A stretch of 64,000 bases of DNA, from assembly GCF_016908565.1 (NCBI RefSeq), contig NZ_JAFBED010000010.1:1-64000 (forward strand), in the 5' to 3' direction. The notes under the pieces were generated by a model, which ran no database searches, was not told the DNA's origin, and saw only the letters and a list, made by a program, of their open reading frames with translations. Numbering within the stretch: position 1 is the first letter of the stretch; every line of letters starts with the position of its first letter. Positions 7,515 to 17,027 of the stretch are shown one piece after another. The DNA comes from Sutcliffiella tianshenii (GTDB taxonomy: Bacteria > Bacillota > Bacilli > Bacillales > Bacillaceae_I). A program made the position numbers and the translations under genes.

Positions 7515-8756
7515 ATGAAATCTTTAGGCGTAATTGTTGAATACAACCCTTTTCACAACGGACATAAATTCCACCTTGAACAATCAAAGATAACAACCGG
7601 GGCCGATGTTGTAATCGCTGTAATGAGCGGCCAATTCCTGCAACGCGGAGAGCCTGCCCTCGTTTCAAAATGGACCAGGACAAAAATGGCGCTGCTGAAC
7701 GGTATCGATATTGTCGTGGAATTACCCTATGCTTTTGCCACCCAAAAAGCGGAGATATTTGCGAGTGGATCTATTTCCATTTTATCAAGCCTGCATTGTG
7801 ATACCGTCTGTTTCGGAAGCGAACAAGGAAACATCCACGACTTTGAGCGGACTTTGGCCATCATGGATTCAAAAAAAGAGGAGTACGACCTCAGGGTGCA
7901 GTCTTACAGTCAGGAGGGCTACAGTTTCCCGAAAGCGTCCTCCATGGCATTTACTGAGATCACCAAAAATGACAGGGTCCTTGATCTGACACAGCCAAAT
8001 AATATTCTTGGCTATCATTATGTAAAGTCGATTGGTGAACAAAATAGCCCTATGAAGGCTTTCACCATTGAACGGACAAGTGCAGGCTACCATGATCCCG
8101 ATTTCAACACTACTACCATAGCCAGTGCCACAAGTATCCGCAGGGCTTTATTTAATCATGGCGGCCAGATCGAAAATGTACAACAGTATGTTCCAGAAGG
8201 CACCTATCAGTCTCTTGCACATTATCAGCGTCAGGCTGGCGGCTTTCATCGATGGGAGGATTATTTCCCTTTTCTGAAGTACCGTATACTTTGCAGCACC
8301 CCTTCTGAGCTTGCCGAGATCTATGAGGTGGAGGAGGGACTTGAGCACAGGCTGCAACAGACCATGAAGGAAAGCCACAGCTTTGATGAGTTCATGACTA
8401 GACTTAAGACGAAGCGATACACTTGGACGAGATTGCAAAGGATGTGCACCCATCTTTTGACAAACACCAAAAAAGAGATGATGCAGCGAATTACATCAAC
8501 CAAAAAGAGTGAGTACATACGATTGCTTGGGATGTCAAAGAAAGGGCAAAGTTACTTGAAGCAAGTGAAAAAAGACACTGATATACCTTTATTGTCCAAG
8601 GTTACAGCTATGGAAAGCAATATGCTGAATATGGATATCAGGGCCACCTGCACTTATGCCATGAAATTCCCTGAACCTGCCCGCAGCGAATGGATGGGAC
8701 TGGAGTATTCAAAGCCGCCTATTAGATATAACGAAGAAACAAACACATTCATTTAA
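7515..8756 (+). CDS. tmcAL: tRNA(Met) cytidine acetate ligase TmcAL (YlbM)
   Basis: A 413-residue nucleotidyltransferase-fold enzyme. In B. subtilis TmcAL activates acetate with ATP and acetylates C34 of elongator tRNA-Met. The start MKSLGVIVEYNPFHNGH contains the HxGH nucleotide-binding motif; ASATSIRRAL matches the second, ISSTxIR-like motif. The ATG at 7515 follows AAGGGG; an in-frame TTG at 7491 is less likely. It is divergent from ylbN and ends at a strong terminator. Confidence 0.92.
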   Translation: MKSLGVIVEYNPFHNGHKFHLEQSKITTGADVVIAVMSGQFLQRGEPALVSKWTRTKMALLNGIDIVVELPYAFATQKAEIFASGSISILSSLHCDTVCFGSEQGNIHDFERTLAIMDSKKEEYDLRVQSYSQEGYSFPKASSMAFTEITKNDRVLDLTQPNNILGYHYVKSIGEQNSPMKAFTIERTSAGYHDPDFNTTTIASATSIRRALFNHGGQIENVQQYVPEGTYQSLAHYQRQAGGFHRWEDYFPFLKYRILCSTPSELAEIYEVEEGLEHRLQQTMKESHSFDEFMTRLKTKRYTWTRLQRMCTHLLTNTKKEMMQRITSTKKSEYIRLLGMSKKGQSYLKQVKKDTDIPLLSKVTAMESNMLNMDIRATCTYAMKFPEPARSEWMGLEYSKPPIRYNEETNTFI

Positions 8757-8760
8757 GCAA

Positions 8761-8803
8761 AAAGACATCGCCCATCTAAGAGTTAAAGATGGGCGATGTC
8801 TTT
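8761..8803. terminator. Bidirectional terminator between tmcAL and ylbL
   Basis: A 17-bp stem (AAAGACATCGCCCATCT and its complement) with a 9-base loop and T run, between convergent genes. Confidence 0.9.
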
Positions 8804-9824
8804 ATTTTTCCTTAAGCTTTTCAAGATATGCGATTGCATCATCAAAAGTATTGACCGGAACAATTTTCATTTTCGTCTTGATGTCTTTTGCAGCGACAAG
8901 CGCTTCTTCGTAATTGGAATTTCCAGCCCCGTTTTCGTTGGGAGCGAAGAAAATATCCACACCCGCGTTATCGGCCGCGACTATTTTTTGTGAGATGCCA
9001 CCGATGCGCAATACTTCACCTTTTTCGTTGATGGCACCAGTTCCCGCAATATTATAGCCTTTTGAGATATCTTCCTCCACCAGCTGATTATATACCTCAA
9101 GTGTAAACATCAGGCCTGCGGATGGACCTCCGATCTGGGCTGTATCGATGGTGATTTCAGGATCGGTTGTAATTTCATAATCAGTCAACAAGCTGATCCC
9201 TATACCTGGACTGCCTTCTTTTTCAGGATGTTCTGCCAATTTGATGCTCGTAGTTTCCTCTTTCTTCTGACGCTCATATGTAACTTCAATTGTTTCACCG
9301 ATCTTTTTGGCACTTACCTTTTCCATGAAAACTTCTGATGTCGGTGTTTTCTCCCCGTTGATATGGGTGATTCTGTCCCCGATTGCCAATTTGCCTTCAG
9401 CAGGCATTCCTTCAAGCACAGAAAAAACATACACCCCTCTTGAAATCAGCTCTACATCCTTTTCTGCTTTCGCATAGGCAACCTTGATGGCCGTCTCTTT
9501 GGAGTTTTCCATCATATGGAGCTGGCGGTAATTGTATTCCTCATCTGATTCATCTTCCCTGCGGATCTGATTGATTGGATAGATATGTTGGTAATCGCTG
9601 AATTTAGCAAAGGCATAGGTGAAGACATTCGCTTTCCCCATTTTTACCGTTGTCAGCATAAAGCTCCCGGCATCATCCTTATCTCCCCCATCTACAGATA
9701 CCAGTGGTGCCAATTCTTCTGCTGATCCCGGCCTCGTCACATAATATGGCAAAGTGACAAAATTCAATACCACCGCAATAATGACCCCGATTATCAAGGA
9801 ATTCCTATACATTTTACTCTTCAT
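8802..9824 (-). CDS. ylbL: Membrane-anchored PDZ/Lon-like serine protease YlbL (SepM type)
   Basis: A 340-residue protein: an N-terminal membrane segment (SLIIGVIIAVVLNFVTLPYYV, about 8-28), a PDZ domain in the middle (LEGMPAEGKLAIGDRITHING) and a C-terminal S16 Lon-type domain with the catalytic serine in IGGPSAGLMF. The catalytic lysine is probably in ISQKIVAADNAGVDIF. B. subtilis YlbL has been linked to division control after DNA damage together with CtpA; SepM of streptococci trims a pheromone. ATG 9824 follows AAGGGG and overlaps ylbK by 11 bases, so the two are coupled. Confidence 0.9.
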   Translation of the reverse strand: MKSKMYRNSLIIGVIIAVVLNFVTLPYYVTRPGSAEELAPLVSVDGGDKDDAGSFMLTTVKMGKANVFTYAFAKFSDYQHIYPINQIRREDESDEEYNYRQLHMMENSKETAIKVAYAKAEKDVELISRGVYVFSVLEGMPAEGKLAIGDRITHINGEKTPTSEVFMEKVSAKKIGETIEVTYERQKKEETTSIKLAEHPEKEGSPGIGISLLTDYEITTDPEITIDTAQIGGPSAGLMFTLEVYNQLVEEDISKGYNIAGTGAINEKGEVLRIGGISQKIVAADNAGVDIFFAPNENGAGNSNYEEALVAAKDIKTKMKIVPVNTFDDAIAYLEKLKEK

Positions 9825-10608
9825 TCTGATTTTTCCCCTTCCACTCCTCAATCCTCTTTCGAATGAGAGGAATATGCCTTTTGGTCTCTTCTTCCCCTAT
9901 CCGGATAATTTCCTCTATATTGGTGAACGCACGTGAACTATAGTGTGCCACAGGGGGCCGTATCATGATATCTGACTCAAGTTCGCTTCGTTTCACCAGT
10001 TCATTTTGCATGATATCGATCGTCTGAAGGATCACATCGAAAATCGAGTCCACCGGCTCGTTCGTTTTTACATGGGAGACATCGATGGCAATGACCAGGT
10101 CTGCCCCCATCCCTTTTGCCACGCTGACGGGTACACGGTCAACCACCCCTCCATCCACCAAGAGTCGGCCATTCAGCTTCTCAGGCACAAAAATCCCCGG
10201 AATGGAAATGCTTGCCCTGACTGCATCGGCAATGGATCCTGTTGTCAAGACAACCTTTTCTGCCTTCTCCAGATCTGTAGTAACGATGCTAAGCGGTATG
10301 GCAAGGTCTTCGATATTTTTATTCTGGGTGAACATCCTGAACAGGTCCTTCACTCTGTTCCCGCTGATAAAGCCCATCTTCGGGACAGTAAAGTCCAGAT
10401 AATACTTCCGTTTGAATGCAGTTGCAATTTTATATAAACGGTCCATATCATGTCCCATCGCAAAGAAACTGCCGACTAATGCCCCCATACTGCTCCCGGC
10501 AATCAGATCGACCGGGATATTCTCTTCCTGCAACACCTTCAGCACACCAAGATGGGCAAAACCCCTTGCACCACCAGACCCCAGTGCCACTCCGATTTTA
10601 GGTTCCAT
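9814..10608 (-). CDS. ylbK: Patatin-like phospholipase/esterase YlbK (RssA family)
   Basis: A 264-residue patatin-fold hydrolase. It shows the glycine-rich oxyanion motif GSGGARG (about 10-16), the nucleophile elbow GSSMG (GxSxG, about 38-42) and the catalytic aspartate in DGG. Lipid or ester hydrolysis is expected; the natural substrate is unknown. Start ATG 10608 is chosen because GGGGTG lies six bases upstream; two upstream in-frame starts overlap that site. It is the first gene of the ylbK-ylbL pair. Confidence 0.88.
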   Translation of the reverse strand: MEPKIGVALGSGGARGFAHLGVLKVLQEENIPVDLIAGSSMGALVGSFFAMGHDMDRLYKIATAFKRKYYLDFTVPKMGFISGNRVKDLFRMFTQNKNIEDLAIPLSIVTTDLEKAEKVVLTTGSIADAVRASISIPGIFVPEKLNGRLLVDGGVVDRVPVSVAKGMGADLVIAIDVSHVKTNEPVDSIFDVILQTIDIMQNELVKRSELESDIMIRPPVAHYSSRAFTNIEEIIRIGEEETKRHIPLIRKRIEEWKGKNQNEE

Positions 10609-10877
10609 ACACATCACCCCAAGCTTTAACAGCCACCTAAAAGCCTATTAAACCTTCTATTTTCTTCTTATACATTGTACGCTTCTTAATTTTATTGGTG
10701 AGCAAACTGTAGAGACTTGGGTCATTTTCTGTTCTAAATCCCTACCCTTCCCACGTATATTGAAAGGTAAGATGGACAAACCACCAAACCATTCAAAGGT
10801 AATTATTAATATTCTAACAAAAACCCAATCATTCTTGTACTAAAAAGAAAAGCGGAGGGCGCTAGGAGGTTGAATGA

Positions 10878-12110
10878 GTGAGCTATTCCAAAATGAAAAC
10901 TTTATTCTTTGCTTTTATTATTTCCCTACTAGCACTATCGCTTATACTTAATCCCCAGGCTTCATTCGAAGCAAGCTTGCGGGGATTGAAAATGTGGTGG
11001 GAAATTGTCTTTCCTTCCCTTTTACCATTTTTGATTATCAGTGAACTTTTGATCGGATTTGGGGTTGTCGCCTTTATTGGTGTTTTGCTGGAGCCTTTGA
11101 TGCGACCATTGTTCCGGGTACCAGGCGTGGGGGGATTCGTTTGGGCAATGGGTATGGCCTCAGGCTATCCATCGGGTGCAAAGCTTACCGTAAGACTCAG
11201 GAAGGATAACCAGATAACCGCTTATGAAGCAGAGAGACTTGTCTCTTTTACAAATTCATCCAATCCGCTTTTTATATTCGGCGCAATTGCAGTCGGATTT
11301 TTCCATAACGCAAAGGTGGGGATCATTCTTGCCTTGGCCCATTATCTAGGAAACATATGTGTAGGCTTGGTGATGCGGTTTCATGGACCTTATTATAAAG
11401 GTAAAAAAATGGAGCGCCATTCCGCCTTTAAGGGAATATCCTTGAGAAAAGCATTCAGCGAGCTTCATCAGACACGCCTTAAAAATCAAAAGCCGCTAGG
11501 GAAATTGCTGGGGGATGCAGTATTGTCTTCTGTCCAAACCTTGTTGATGGTGGGAGGATTCCTCATACTTTTTTCTGTACTGAACAGTATGTTGGCACTG
11601 ATTGGGGTAACTGCACTGCTGGCAAGTCTGCTCGGACTCCTCCTCCCCCTTTTCCAGATTTCAACTGAACTGAGCATACCTTTGATATCAGGTATTTTCG
11701 AGATAACTTTAGGTGGTAAATTGACCAGTGAAGTGATGCATGTTTCCTTGATGGACCAGATCATCATCACCAGCTTCTTTCTCGCCTTCAGTGGCCTGTC
11801 CGTCCAGGCACAGGTTGCAAGCATACTTGCTGAATCGGATATCCGCTTCAAACCTTTCTTTATTGCCAGAATCATGCATGGATGCTTTGCCGCTCTTATC
11901 ACTTTCCTTCTTTGGAAGCCGATTGATAAAAAATTGAACGGATTGGAAAATGCGAGCATTGATATTCCTGTCTTTGCGCCATTTCTGCCAGCAGGATTTT
12001 GGGAGAAATTGATGACAAACTTGGAGGTATACGGTCCAATATTCACTTTGGCAGTTCTATGGGTGTATTTAATTATCTTGCTTACTAGAAGACTTAAAAC
12101 AGTTTCCTGA
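10878..12110 (+). CDS. ylbJ: Sporulation integral membrane protein YlbJ
   Basis: A 410-residue polytopic membrane protein of the nucleoside-recognition (Gate) family with about eight hydrophobic segments; characteristic blocks are MASGYPSGAKLTVRLR and the later ISTELSIPLISGIFE. In B. subtilis ylbJ is expressed in the mother cell and contributes to spore cortex formation. The GTG at 10878 follows AGGAGG by eight bases. It is divergent from ylbK, and no clear hairpin terminator follows directly. Confidence 0.9.
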   Translation: MSYSKMKTLFFAFIISLLALSLILNPQASFEASLRGLKMWWEIVFPSLLPFLIISELLIGFGVVAFIGVLLEPLMRPLFRVPGVGGFVWAMGMASGYPSGAKLTVRLRKDNQITAYEAERLVSFTNSSNPLFIFGAIAVGFFHNAKVGIILALAHYLGNICVGLVMRFHGPYYKGKKMERHSAFKGISLRKAFSELHQTRLKNQKPLGKLLGDAVLSSVQTLLMVGGFLILFSVLNSMLALIGVTALLASLLGLLLPLFQISTELSIPLISGIFEITLGGKLTSEVMHVSLMDQIIITSFFLAFSGLSVQAQVASILAESDIRFKPFFIARIMHGCFAALITFLLWKPIDKKLNGLENASIDIPVFAPFLPAGFWEKLMTNLEVYGPIFTLAVLWVYLIILLTRRLKTVS

Positions 12111-12588
12111 ATACTGCCGATGAAGGACTTAAATAGAAAATCAACTCCCTCTCAACCCTAAACCGAGTTTCTTTAATAGGAATAAAAATACTCAGTTGTT
12201 TTAATCTTTTAATGTCCTTTATAGAAGAACAAGCAAAAGTAAAATAAGCGGAGTTTTTCCGGTTAATTAGAGAATGTAGCTTGTTTCGGGGAAAATAAGG
12301 GTAGTTTTTCCGCTTATGCAGAACAAAATAGCCCATTTTCGAATTTTTCGAGACAATAGGCGGAATTTCTCCGCCTATTTCACCCTTTTTTATAGTAATC
12401 ACTAATTTAGCGGAATTATTCCGTCTATTTATCAGCTCTAGTGCTTAACCTGATCTTGCATTGATCACCCTTTTCAATTGTACAAAATCATGAGTCTTTT
12501 CTTGTGTCATTTAATTAGAATGCACCTTTGGACTCAAATAGAAAACCAGCACCATGTCTGACGGGTGCTGGTTTTACTTATGTATTAC
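12111..12588. repeat. Degenerate tandem palindromic repeat cluster
   Basis: In this gene-free gap four related palindromic cores lie at about 12246-12264, 12299-12316, 12355-12379 and 12408-12428, spaced 52-57 bases apart. The best is AATAGGCGG/CCGCCTATT around a 7-base loop; the others have the form AGCGGA...TCCGCTTA. Only the coaD terminator at 12543-12575 is a conventional element here. An apparent 102-codon ORF spanning the cluster has no gene-like features. Confidence 0.6.
12543..12575 (-). terminator. Terminator of rsmD-coaD
   Basis: Stem AAACCAGCACC/GGGTGCTGGTTT with a T run on the minus strand, 13 bases after coaD. Confidence 0.85.
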
Positions 12589-13648
<1,060 letters not shown>

Positions 13649-13951
13649 TTTCTCACCACTACTTCTATTTCTATGAACTCAATTACCAATATCCTATCAT
13701 ATTCGACATAAAATTCAAAAGTATTTATCAAGATGGAAGATAGTTGAAACTTGTGTGTATAGCTTTCCTTTATTTGGTTCATACTTACCTATAACAACAT
13801 CTATTCGTGTGATGTTGTTGCCAACCGCGGAGAAGACTTACGTTTCCCCATAAGTTCTTCCTCCGGTTTCTCCTCTCCCTTTGCCTTCTTAACCTTGAAT
13901 TTTTTCAAGGAATGGAAGGACCCTGCATGGGTATCCTTGCAGGGTTTTTTT
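13649..13951. other. Gap upstream of rsmD with two hairpins and possible tiny ORF
   Basis: This 303-base gap holds a perfect 9-bp stem, AACAACATC/GATGTTGTT at 13793-13819, a small CCTTGAA/TTCAAGG palindrome at 13899-13916, and a terminator reading on the plus strand at its right end. On the minus strand ATG at about 13849, with GGAGG eight bases before it, opens a 16-codon ORF (MGKRKSSPRLATTSHE) ending in the first hairpin. Neither a transcript nor a peptide is proven. Confidence 0.35.
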
Positions 13952-13953
13952 TT
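13921..13953 (+). terminator. Orphan intrinsic terminator, plus strand
   Basis: Stem CCCTGCA/TGCAGGG, 10-base loop, then nine Ts on the plus strand. No plus-strand gene lies upstream for several hundred bases, so it may end an unannotated short RNA. Confidence 0.7.
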
Positions 13954-14275
13954 ATAGTATTGGCATATCCATGTCAAAATCAAGTAAAGTACATGAGTCG
14001 AACTCGGTGTTGCATACATCTGCCCATTGGTGAGGGGTTAAAATATCATTGCTTAGAATATATCCTTCCAGTTCCTCCAAGGTCATCGATTCAAGCAACA
14101 CCTGCTGTTCTTCATTTATGAGTCCCCTAGACAACAGGTAGAATACCACTCCTGTGGCGAGAATGCCCCCTAACGGAATTTGATGGTGCTCTTGGGGAGA
14201 TTTAGAGACGGAGAAATGATCTTTTGCATATAAAACAAGTAAAATACCCAATAAACTTAAGAAAACCATTAGCAT
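13952..14275 (-). CDS. Uncharacterised membrane-anchored protein
   Basis: A 107-residue protein not recognised by family. An N-terminal hydrophobic segment (about 1-17, VFLSLLGILLVLYA) and a second one (PLGGILATGVVFYLLSRGL, about 34-52) are followed by an acidic tail. The start has a strong GGGAGG site. It lies between rsmD and a divergent conserved gene. Confidence 0.65.
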   Translation of the reverse strand: MLMVFLSLLGILLVLYAKDHFSVSKSPQEHHQIPLGGILATGVVFYLLSRGLINEEQQVLLESMTLEELEGYILSNDILTPHQWADVCNTEFDSCTLLDFDMDMPIL

Positions 14276-14387
14276 ATGCTTTCCTCCCTTTAGATGGTTT
14301 TTGGGCTGTACTTCTATTTTTATGCGGAAAGTGTTAAAGTAAAACCGGGATGATGATAGTTACATGTTCTTTGAGAGGAGATTTAAA

Positions 14388-14777
14388 ATGATTCAACGAT
14401 TTATTGAATTAGGGGAAGGTTATTCCGATATTTATGAGTTGCTGGAATTGGCAAGATGCAATAGTGAACGCCTGCAGCATCTTATGATGTTCCACACCGT
14501 AAAGGACGGGAGAAACGTCACTTCACTGGCGGCAGTCATGAAACCGACAAATCCAGGAGATTTTCAAGCGATATACATATGTTTAGAGGGGATACCAAAT
14601 CCCAATCATCTGCAAAATAAACGGGTGGCATTATTTGAAGAAATGGCTGCAAGCCTTGATAAGGTAATCATCCAGATGGATATCAAGCCATCCACCACTT
14701 TTGCCGAAAAGGCATTATTCTATCAATACATCATAGGGATATTGCGTTTAAATCATTATATTCCGCCATTGAGATAA
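14388..14777 (+). CDS. Conserved Bacillaceae protein of unknown function (DUF7147-like)
   Basis: A 129-residue protein starting MIQRFIELGEGYSDIYELLE. I recall close relatives in Bacillus that are sometimes labelled methylthioribose kinase; nothing in the sequence shows a kinase motif, so that name should not be used. ATG 14388 follows GAGAGGAG; the frame extends eight codons upstream without a better site. It is convergent with ylbG across a strong terminator. Confidence 0.75.
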   Translation: MIQRFIELGEGYSDIYELLELARCNSERLQHLMMFHTVKDGRNVTSLAAVMKPTNPGDFQAIYICLEGIPNPNHLQNKRVALFEEMAASLDKVIIQMDIKPSTTFAEKALFYQYIIGILRLNHYIPPLR

Positions 14778-14832
14778 AGCGTCATTTATATTTATTTGTG
14801 TTTATTCAAGTGAGAAATAGGCAATTAAAGAC

Positions 14833-14881
14833 AAAAAGCAGTACAAACCCAACTTGATGTCAAAAGTTTGTACTGCTTTTT
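14833..14881. terminator. Bidirectional terminator before ylbG
   Basis: A 16-bp stem (AAAAAGCAGTACAAAC and complement) with A and T flanks, between convergent genes. Confidence 0.9.
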
Positions 14882-14882
14882 C

Positions 14883-15158
14883 TTATAGTCCCATCTTATA
14901 GTCATATTCCTTGGCTTTATCGGGCCTTGAATTCTCGTAATGGGTTTTGATTGATGGCTTGTGTGATACTTCCACTTTCTTCACATAGGACTGTTTGTTC
15001 AGCTTTTCGACCAAAGTGTCGGTATCTTCGCTATTACAATAGAATACTACATACTTCAATTTTTTTGATATATAAATGACATTGCCATAACGTCGCAGCA
15101 GCTTAGCCTGCTTTAACGAATGTAGCCACACTACAATGCCTTGTCTTTGTGTCAGCAT
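14883..15158 (-). CDS. ylbG: YlbG family protein (UPF0298)
   Basis: A 91-residue UPF0298 protein: [20 protein letters not shown] at the N end and [11 protein letters not shown] at the C end match B. subtilis YlbG closely. Function is unknown. In B. subtilis it directly follows ylbF; here a plus-strand gene is inserted between them. Confidence 0.9.
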   Translation of the reverse strand: MLTQRQGIVVWLHSLKQAKLLRRYGNVIYISKKLKYVVFYCNSEDTDTLVEKLNKQSYVKKVEVSHKPSIKTHYENSRPDKAKEYDYKMGL

Positions 15159-15338
15159 ATGTTTTTGCCCCTTTTATCATTCTAGCTTGCCGATATCTAT
15201 AATATCCCTATATTATCATATTCTTTCGACCTTTTTATTATTTTAGCACGTATGAATGGAAGATGACATACATAAACGCCCCGATATTTGTGAAAATTCA
15301 TTACTTTACTTATCATACAGGTCAGGAGGTTACCGGGC

Positions 15339-15674
15339 ATGGAGCTTGAACAGATCTGGTTTACTTTTTTGGATGAACTGAAGAGCGATGAACTGGTTGA
15401 AGGTTGCTTCCGAAAAAACATCACCGGCATACCTTTTCTCTATGTACATGTTTCCGCAGAAAGAGTGTCTGAGTGGGAATCAAGAGGATCTTCCATCATA
15501 GCAGTTTGTTCCAAAAAGGCGATGTTTCGCAAAAAGGTCACCGTGGAAACACATTTTGTCCGGGTAAGTAATAACCTATATGTTTATCGGCATCGATTCT
15601 TTGTTCCCCAGGAAAAAATGTTCTGTTGTGGGAATCTATGTGCGGATTGTATCCGTTTGCGAAAAAAGGCATAA
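15339..15674 (+). CDS. Uncharacterised protein with C-terminal cysteine cluster
   Basis: A 111-residue protein not recognised. The C end carries FCCGNLCADCIRLR (about 95-108), four cysteines arranged CC-x3-C-x2-C, which may bind a metal. It starts 13 bases after a good AGGAGG site. It sits on the opposite strand between ricF and ylbG and ends in a bidirectional terminator. Confidence 0.7.
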   Translation: MELEQIWFTFLDELKSDELVEGCFRKNITGIPFLYVHVSAERVSEWESRGSSIIAVCSKKAMFRKKVTVETHFVRVSNNLYVYRHRFFVPQEKMFCCGNLCADCIRLRKKA

Positions 15675-15703
15675 AAAAGAGACTAACCTTTAGTCTCTTT
15701 TTT
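15673..15703. terminator. Bidirectional terminator
   Basis: A 14-bp stem AAAAAAGAGACTAA and complement with a very short loop, between the convergent cysteine-cluster gene and ricF. Confidence 0.88.
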
Positions 15704-15718
15704 GTACGAACTTGAGGA

Positions 15719-16168
15719 TCAGCTTGCTTTACACCCGCATCCTCCACCAGACCCACAGCCTCCGCCGCAGCTTGATAAAGAATCGAAAAATGGATTTCCG
15801 GTCGGGACCTTCACATTAAGAGAGACAGACTGTCCTATCATGACACTGATTTCATCCAATGTTTTTTGAATGGCATCCTCAGCCTGCTTGAACGCATGGA
15901 TGGTCTCATGCAGATCCACTTTTCTCTTAAGCTCCCTCGTTTCGAGTGTCACTTTCCGATAATCGGGATGGTATTTCCCGAAGCGTTGAACTTCCTCGTA
16001 ACGATCCTTCATATGTTGAAAAGCACGGATCAATTCCTGTGCTTCTTTATCCTGATGTACATTATATAGACAGCGATGATAGTCTTCGGCAAGATCGGAC
16101 TGCCAAATCATTTTCGCCAATTCTTCTGCTTTTTCTACCATTTGAACATGCTCAAAAGTAGCGATCAT
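15719..16168 (-). CDS. ricF: RicF (YlbF), regulatory iron-sulfur protein for RNase Y and sporulation
   Basis: A 149-residue YlbF. In B. subtilis RicF forms a complex with RicA (YmcA) and RicT (YaaT) that carries [4Fe-4S] clusters, directs RNase Y processing of several operons and promotes sporulation, competence and biofilm formation. The helical YlbF body fills most of the length; the tail is CGGGCGSGGGCGC, the cysteine cluster for Fe-S binding. ATG 16168 follows GGAGGTG and gives the usual family length. Confidence 0.93.
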   Translation of the reverse strand: MIATFEHVQMVEKAEELAKMIWQSDLAEDYHRCLYNVHQDKEAQELIRAFQHMKDRYEEVQRFGKYHPDYRKVTLETRELKRKVDLHETIHAFKQAEDAIQKTLDEISVMIGQSVSLNVKVPTGNPFFDSLSSCGGGCGSGGGCGCKAS

Positions 16169-16228
16169 ATTGGAATACACCTCCAATTCCATCATATCAT
16201 GAATTTCAATGGAAGTATAATACCTAAC

Positions 16229-16657
16229 CTAATTTATCTCTACAACAAATGACTCTGATAATCCATATTCAGTCTGATCATTGTGCATAAGCTTCACTGT
16301 TATCGTGTGGGTTCCACTTGGGATCCCTTTTAGAATGAAGGCTCCCTTCGACACTGTCTCCAAAAGTTTTCCATCAACATAAACCCCCAGCCGTCCCTCT
16401 CCTTGCTTTCTTTTACTTTTTTCATCGGTAAAATGAAAATCCGGTCCGACAATGCATTCCATATACACATGTTGACCCTTGATGTGGTGATGAATCGTCA
16501 TCGATAAAGGTTCTTTTGCCTGAATGGACATTTTTGATACTTCTGTTGCCATTTCATTCACAAGGCTGTTTACTTCTGGTTCCTTGCGTTTCTCTTCCTT
16601 ACAGCCTGTCAGAAAAACTAGTGTGAAACAGGTCAGGATTACTAATAACAATTTCAT
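16229..16657 (-). CDS. Uncharacterised lipoprotein
   Basis: A 142-residue protein with a lipoprotein signal peptide (MKLLLVILTCFTLVFLTGC; acylated Cys19). The C half (YVDGKLLETVSKGAFILKGI, then GTHTITVKL) looks like a beta-sandwich domain. ATG 16657 follows GGGAGGAG. It lies between ylbE and ricF; B. subtilis has no gene there. Confidence 0.75.
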   Translation of the reverse strand: MKLLLVILTCFTLVFLTGCKEEKRKEPEVNSLVNEMATEVSKMSIQAKEPLSMTIHHHIKGQHVYMECIVGPDFHFTDEKSKRKQGEGRLGVYVDGKLLETVSKGAFILKGIPSGTHTITVKLMHNDQTEYGLSESFVVEIN

Positions 16658-16722
16658 GTTGGATGCTCCTCCCAATTTTTTTCTTAGTGTGAGGCATTGG
16701 GAGGGATTCTATTCCTATGTAA

Positions 16723-16750
16723 AAGGCACCTCATCATTTCGAGATGCCTT
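16723..16750 (-). terminator. Probable terminator of ylbD-ylbE
   Basis: Minus-strand stem AAGGCATCT/AGGTGCCTT with a 10-base loop and a short T run. Confidence 0.6.
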
Positions 16751-16764
16751 GGTCTCAGTCTTTC

Positions 16765-17013
16765 TCAGTCCATATTTTTCATCGTCTGGAACATATGGAC
16801 CATCATGGACGCCATTTGGACTGAGTTCTGGAATTTCTCCACCTTGTGGGGAATGGTCTGCTTGTAATAATGCATGGAAGCCAGCTCAAAATCATCCAGT
16901 TTCTCCGGATTTCTCGTAAGCGTCCGATACCAGGATGGCTGTTCATGCAAATAGGATTTTAAAGTCTTCTTCTTCTGGATATATTCGTACACATCTTTTC
17001 TCATGGTCTTCAT
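16765..17013 (-). CDS. ylbE: YlbE-like protein
   Basis: An 82-residue protein with the YlbE core: an N-terminal DVYEYIQKKKTLKSYLHEQP, WYRTLTRNPEKL, and the helical IPHKVEKFQNSVQMASMMV. Function unknown. It follows ylbD by 14 bases, as in B. subtilis. Confidence 0.88.
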   Translation of the reverse strand: MKTMRKDVYEYIQKKKTLKSYLHEQPSWYRTLTRNPEKLDDFELASMHYYKQTIPHKVEKFQNSVQMASMMVHMFQTMKNMD

Positions 17014-17027
17014 CCATTCCTGATCGC

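Noticed and set aside
11486-12046. 186-codon minus-strand ORF opposite ylbJ
   Set aside because: Shadow of the real ylbJ frame, whose membrane segments and family motifs are clear.
13801-14019. 72-codon minus-strand ORF upstream of rsmD
   Set aside because: Its N part overlaps the end of the preceding gene in another frame and has no start signal; only the short 16-codon portion with GGAGG is kept as a possibility.
14388-14777. Methylthioribose kinase
   Set aside because: Similar proteins sometimes carry this name, but at 129 residues without kinase motifs the annotation is not supported.
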